Part shown: piece after piece, positions 60,362 to 64,000 of the stretch
Layout of the letters: each line of letters begins with the position of its first letter
Numbering within the stretch: position 1 is the first letter of the stretch
DNA from: Enterococcus sp. BWR-S5
Lineage (GTDB): Bacteria; Bacillota; Bacilli; Lactobacillales; Enterococcaceae
Assembly: GCF_016745255.1 (NCBI RefSeq)
Contig: NZ_JADOEQ010000001.1
Span: forward strand, 248,001 to 312,000
DNA length: 64,000 nucleotides
Reading direction: 5' to 3'
The notes under the pieces: generated by a model
The model's database searches: none
Told to the model about the DNA's origin: nothing
The model's input: the letters and a program-made list of their open reading frames with translations, nothing else
Position numbers and translations under genes: made by a program

Positions 60362-62899
60362 ATGAATAGAGCAATGAGTAGGGGGAAGCTGGGGATTGTT
60401 GGTGTTGCATTGGCAGTATCCATATCGTTGTTTCCGGTTAGTTATTCTGCTGAGACAACCGAATTGCCGCTATACAATCTAAATCAAACATTAAGAGACG
60501 ATGTGACATCAGCTGTACATTTGAATTATAGGACGGAAGAGACAAGCTCCAGTCGAGATGCTCAGCCTGAAACGATTGTCTATTATTATTTAGCAGAAGA
60601 AGAATTTGATGTTGCTTCTAATCAAAAGGTATCAGCAACTGCAACTAAAAGCAGCAAAATTTCTTATCATAAAGCAGATATCGATAATCTGAAACCAGGC
60701 ACAGCCTACAATTATCGAATTGTAGATAATAACTCCGGAGCAGTGTCGAAAGAGTATTCTTTTAGAACAAAAGCTTCGGTTGACAGTTTTTCTTTTATCG
60801 CCGCTTCGGATGCAAATTATCGAACAACTTCATCGTATCAAAATTATTTTGGAAATACCTTGAGTAAGGCAGTTGAACATTATCCGGAGGCTGCCTTCAT
60901 TTTGCACACTGGGCAAGCCAACAGCTCGTTATCTTCGGAGGCTTATTGGGACGGCTATTTCCAACAAGCTGGGAGTACGTATGAAAACTATCCTTTAGTT
61001 GCAACGACGTCATCAACAGGTTCAAGTAACAAGGCTTTTACGCTGAACCATAACCTGACAGCTTCCGGCAATGACATGGCAAACTATTCGTTTGTTTATG
61101 GTGATGCCTTATTTTTACAGTTGAATACGAAATTAACCTCTACAGCAGCGATTAACAGCCATCTTAGCTGGCTGAAGGAAGAGGTTGCTGCAAAAGGAGC
61201 GAATAAATGGAAAATCGTTTCTATTAATAATAGCTTTTATGGTGCGGGGTCGAATACGACTACAATCAAAAAGAAGCTGGAAGAAGCTTTTGCAGAGTTA
61301 GGGATTCATCTGGTGATTCAAGGGAATGAAGCTGCCTACCAACGGTCTTATCCAATTAAGAACGGCACGATTCTTTCAGATTATCCAAGTGACCAAGTGA
61401 TTTCTGGGAAAGATGGCACAATCTATGTTTCGCCGGGAGCTGCCGGTATCGAACAGAAAAACGGAAATTCCGGCAACCGTGAATGGATGAATACAGCCAG
61501 TGATTTCAGCAGCAGTTCAGAAAAGAAATTGGCAGAAAAGAAAATGTATACGGCGATTCAGGTTACGGCAGAAAAAATTGAAGCCACAGCCTACACAGTA
61601 GATGGTGAGACTGTTGATACTTTTCAAATTAATCACAGTGCCACACCTGAGCGGGAAGCCAAAGAGCTGACACCCTATGCATTGAATAATGCTTTCAGTG
61701 GGGATGCAAAAACGACACGATCTATTAGCTGGCAGACAGATACGACAATGATGTTTAGTGATCCGTTTGTAGAGGTTGTTTCTGCGGGAGACGCATTTAC
61801 TTCGGAAAATAAGAAAGTTTACTCCGGTACACTTGAGAAAAACAAACAAATTTTTACCAAGAAAGCGACGAATAAAGTGCAGCTTGACGGTTTGACGGCA
61901 GGAACTGCTTATCAATATAGAGTTGGGAACATTTTTAAAAATGCGAAGACTGGTTCAGAGACGACGTACTATGGCCCTGTGTATACTTTTACGACAGAAG
62001 CAGAGAGCGCTCAACCATTTACATTTTTACATTTGGCCGATTCACAAAGTTCCACCGCTGGCTATGCACCTTATTTTGGCAACACATTAAGTCAGGCATT
62101 GAATCGTTTTCCTGATGCACCATTTGTGATTCATACGGGAGATATGGTTGAGACACCAAATGAGTCTCACTTTACTGCATTCTTCAATGCAATAGGGACA
62201 AAAATGGCAGGCACAGCGTTTCTTCCGGTATTAGGTAACCATGAGTACAAGACGAGCGAAGCGTTTTATCAATCCGCATTTAATGTCGATTCTGTGAATG
62301 GTTTTCCTTTAAATTATTCTTATGTGTATGGAAATGTTCTGTTCTTCAACATCAATTCGAACTATGATTCTACAGCTAATCTGGATAAGCAGATTGCATG
62401 GATGAAAGCAGAGGTTGCTGAAAAAGGTGCCGGGAAATTCATTGTAGTTTCCTTCCATAAGAGCCCTTACGGCGGAAAATGGACTAGCTCCAGCAGCTCA
62501 GTTTTGGGGTCGAAAAATATCAAGGCCAAGCTGGTTCCGGTCATGGAAACACTGGGTGTAAATCTGGTACTTTCCGGTCACGACCATAACTACATCCGCA
62601 GCCTGCCAATCAAAAATGGTCAGCCTGTAACGGATATGGAGGATACTTCACTTATTTCAACGAGTCAAAACGGTACAATTTATATGGTATCCAGAAATAG
62701 TGGAGAAAAAACCTATAAACTAGAAGCGGCGAAAGCATGGACAGATGTTCGTTGGGCGCCGACAGGAGATATTACCGGAAAAGACAATCTTCCTGAAAAT
62801 ACGGTTTTCTCTGCAATTAGTGTAGAAGATGATGCGCTGAAGGTGACGGTTTATACTGCAGCATATCAAGTGATTGACAGCTATACAATCACGAAGTGA
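60362..62899 (+). CDS. Secreted tandem purple-acid-phosphatase-like protein
   Basis: ATG 60362 after GGGGAG; 845 residues. Signal peptide about 1-32 (LGIVGVALAVSISLFPVSYS). Two copies of an FN3-like plus calcineurin-like phosphoesterase unit. Copy 2 (about 430-845) keeps metal sites: D560 in HLADSQSS, D594 in HTGDMVE, N626/H627 in GNHEY, H699 in SFHKS, H740/H742 in GHDHN. Copy 1 (about 30-420) has the same frame but HTGQANS, SINNS and GNEAAYQRS, and no GNHE, so it is probably inactive. No wall anchor. Likely an external phosphatase or nucleotidase; substrate unknown. Confidence 0.88.
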   Translation: MNRAMSRGKLGIVGVALAVSISLFPVSYSAETTELPLYNLNQTLRDDVTSAVHLNYRTEETSSSRDAQPETIVYYYLAEEEFDVASNQKVSATATKSSKISYHKADIDNLKPGTAYNYRIVDNNSGAVSKEYSFRTKASVDSFSFIAASDANYRTTSSYQNYFGNTLSKAVEHYPEAAFILHTGQANSSLSSEAYWDGYFQQAGSTYENYPLVATTSSTGSSNKAFTLNHNLTASGNDMANYSFVYGDALFLQLNTKLTSTAAINSHLSWLKEEVAAKGANKWKIVSINNSFYGAGSNTTTIKKKLEEAFAELGIHLVIQGNEAAYQRSYPIKNGTILSDYPSDQVISGKDGTIYVSPGAAGIEQKNGNSGNREWMNTASDFSSSSEKKLAEKKMYTAIQVTAEKIEATAYTVDGETVDTFQINHSATPEREAKELTPYALNNAFSGDAKTTRSISWQTDTTMMFSDPFVEVVSAGDAFTSENKKVYSGTLEKNKQIFTKKATNKVQLDGLTAGTAYQYRVGNIFKNAKTGSETTYYGPVYTFTTEAESAQPFTFLHLADSQSSTAGYAPYFGNTLSQALNRFPDAPFVIHTGDMVETPNESHFTAFFNAIGTKMAGTAFLPVLGNHEYKTSEAFYQSAFNVDSVNGFPLNYSYVYGNVLFFNINSNYDSTANLDKQIAWMKAEVAEKGAGKFIVVSFHKSPYGGKWTSSSSSVLGSKNIKAKLVPVMETLGVNLVLSGHDHNYIRSLPIKNGQPVTDMEDTSLISTSQNGTIYMVSRNSGEKTYKLEAAKAWTDVRWAPTGDITGKDNLPENTVFSAISVEDDALKVTVYTAAYQVIDSYTITK

Positions 62900-62920
62900 T
62901 AAAATGATTATTTAGAGTAG

Positions 62921-62967
62921 AAAGCCCCTTGATTCTTCTTGAAAGAGAATCAAGGGGCTTTCTTTAA
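62921..62967 (+). terminator. Terminator after the phosphoesterase gene
   Basis: AAAGCCCCTTGATTCT pairs with AGAATCAAGGGGCTTT across a short loop, then T-rich. Confidence 0.92.
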
Positions 62968-63135
62968 TCATTCAAAAAATAGCTCAAATTGATAAGGTTA
63001 AAAAAATGTTTCTTACTCAAGACATATTCGTTGACTCTATCACTAATTTTATGTATCTTCGATTTTAGAAGGGTTCTTCTATTGTTCATTTTATTGAATG
63101 ATTCGAGTACTCGAAATAATGAAGGAGGTGAGAAG

Positions 63136-63321
63136 GTGTATGCAGTGAAGGTGTTTCATGGATATATTGATGGCTGCGGCAGACGGACAAGGAAAAAGGA
63201 GGAGGCACTGCTTTTTCGGGACGTCAATCAAGCAGAGCAATTTGCAGAAAAAATCGGCGGTCGTGTGAAAGAGCTGGTGATCGTTGTTGAAAAATCAGAA
63301 AAAACAGGAGCGTTAATGTAG
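63136..63321 (+). CDS. Small hypothetical protein, 61 aa
   Basis: GTG start at 63136 behind a perfect AAGGAGGTG; frames further left have no ribosome site. The protein (MYAVKVFHGYIDGCGRRTRK, later QAEQFAEKIGGRVKELVIVV) is basic in the first half with a beta-alpha-beta look. No family recognised. The strong start makes it likely real. Confidence 0.6.
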   Translation: MYAVKVFHGYIDGCGRRTRKKEEALLFRDVNQAEQFAEKIGGRVKELVIVVEKSEKTGALM

Positions 63322-63364
63322 GAATGAATGATTGTTCTATGCAAAAAAAGAATATTTTCTAAAG

Positions 63365-63403
63365 CAGGAGCTTACCCCAAAAAAGGTTTGCTTCTGTTTT
63401 TTT
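63365..63403 (+). terminator. Terminator
   Basis: CAGGAGC (63365-63371) pairs with GCTTCTG (63390-63396), one G-U, then seven T. Confidence 0.7.
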
Positions 63404-63536
63404 ATTGATTAAAATGACTGAATTAGAGATATTATTAAAAAACAGTAACTTTATTACATTATAATATTTAAATACCTGCTTAAATATGGTACACTCATTT
63501 TGGAAACGCAAACAATAAGATATAAGGAGAGAATCT

Positions 63537-64000
63537 ATGGATAAAATGAAAAAAATAGTTCCTGTACTATTCGCTATTATTTTAGGGTTATTTACAGTAA
63601 GTTCAACATTGGCAGGAACTGGATTTGGGGAAATCGTCCATGCAGAAAGCAAAGAAGCAACCTATCGCAATGTTATGTATTACGGCGACTGGTCCATTGA
63701 AGACAGTGAGGGGAATTTCTTTCCAAAGGATATCCCTGCTGAAAAACTGACACATCTGAATTTCGCTTTTCTTGATTTTGATGTAGAAGGGAATCTGGAA
63801 TGGACAGATGAGTTTGCTGCAATCGGAACTGCTGGGGGAGAAAGTACAGTGGTTGAAAATGCACCGAATGCAGGATTACTGAACGCGTTGCAGGAGCTGC
63901 GGCTGAAGAACAACAATTTAAAGGTTGGTGTTTCTGTTGGCGGTTGGACGAAATCAGGCGATTTTGCTTTAAATGCGCAAAATGAGACGTATCGAAAAAA
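63537..64000 (+). CDS. Secreted GH18 chitinase, 3' end cut by window
   Basis: ATG 63537 after AAGGAGAG; about 154 codons before the window ends. Signal peptide in residues 1-36 (MKKIVPVLFAIILGLFTVSS core, likely cut near VHAES). Then the GH18 start: YRNVMYYGDWSIEDSEGNFF, KLTHLNFAFLDFD and LKVGVSVGGWTKSGDF, which is the beta-strand 3 signature. The catalytic DxxDxDxE lies beyond the window. It hydrolyses chitin or related GlcNAc polymers outside the cell. Confidence 0.9.
   Translation, partial: MDKMKKIVPVLFAIILGLFTVSSTLAGTGFGEIVHAESKEATYRNVMYYGDWSIEDSEGNFFPKDIPAEKLTHLNFAFLDFDVEGNLEWTDEFAAIGTAGGESTVVENAPNAGLLNALQELRLKNNNLKVGVSVGGWTKSGDFALNAQNETYRK

Overview
The window is low-GC Firmicutes DNA that looks enterococcal. 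The supporting features are the tagatose-6-phosphate lactose genes, several PTS operons, an rplU-prp-rpmA cluster whose L27 carries a Prp-cleavable leader, a BlaI/BlaR1-type pair, and an HK97-type siphoprophage built like Gram-positive cos phages. The species is not resolved. Genus and functions rest on recognising protein families by eye; no database search was run.

Positions 1 to about 22,900 are the right-hand part of a prophage; its left end and integrase lie outside the window. In order it holds a D5-like primase/helicase cut by the window edge, an iteron-like candidate origin, small early genes, an ArpU-type late regulator, and a 600-base gap packed with RNA structure. That gap includes a tRNA-Leu-like fold without an anticodon arm and ends in a terminator. 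Then come an HNH nuclease, a candidate cos palindrome, terminase, portal, protease, capsid, connectors, tail tube, tail chaperones, tape measure, baseplate, holin and endolysin. Three recoding sites are visible. Capsid and tail tube genes both end in CCC TAA inside an identical 24-base cassette, after which the +1 frame stays open into related C-terminal domains. The tail chaperone has a classic A AAA AAG -1 site. After the lysin lie several short promoter-terminator units, one 38-codon peptide gene and one minus-strand gene; the attachment site must lie between about 22.1 and 23.0 kb.

From 23 to 28.5 kb are a blaR1-like/blaI-like pair with a perfect operator dyad in front of a divergent DUF5067-like gene, a lipoprotein, a LURP-one-like protein and a CBS-domain transporter. 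From 28.5 to 35.8 kb is the lactose system: lacRABCD leftward and lacFEG rightward from one operator region, so that lactose is imported, hydrolysed and channelled to triose phosphates. From 35.9 to 42.3 kb is a beta-glucoside PTS operon with a textbook sigma-54 promoter next to its divergent LevR-type activator.

From 42.4 to 64 kb are housekeeping and accessory genes: GNAT proteins, a HAD phosphatase, ung, pta, an AI-2E-family permease, tsaE, a Zur-boxed zinT-like lipoprotein, a secreted coiled-coil/leucine-rich protein, a glycyl-radical enzyme with divergent activase and DeoR regulator, tRNA-Arg(UCU), rplU-prp-rpmA, a NUDIX gene with an in-frame stop, a secreted phosphoesterase made of one apparently dead and one intact copy, and the start of a GH18 chitinase at the right edge.
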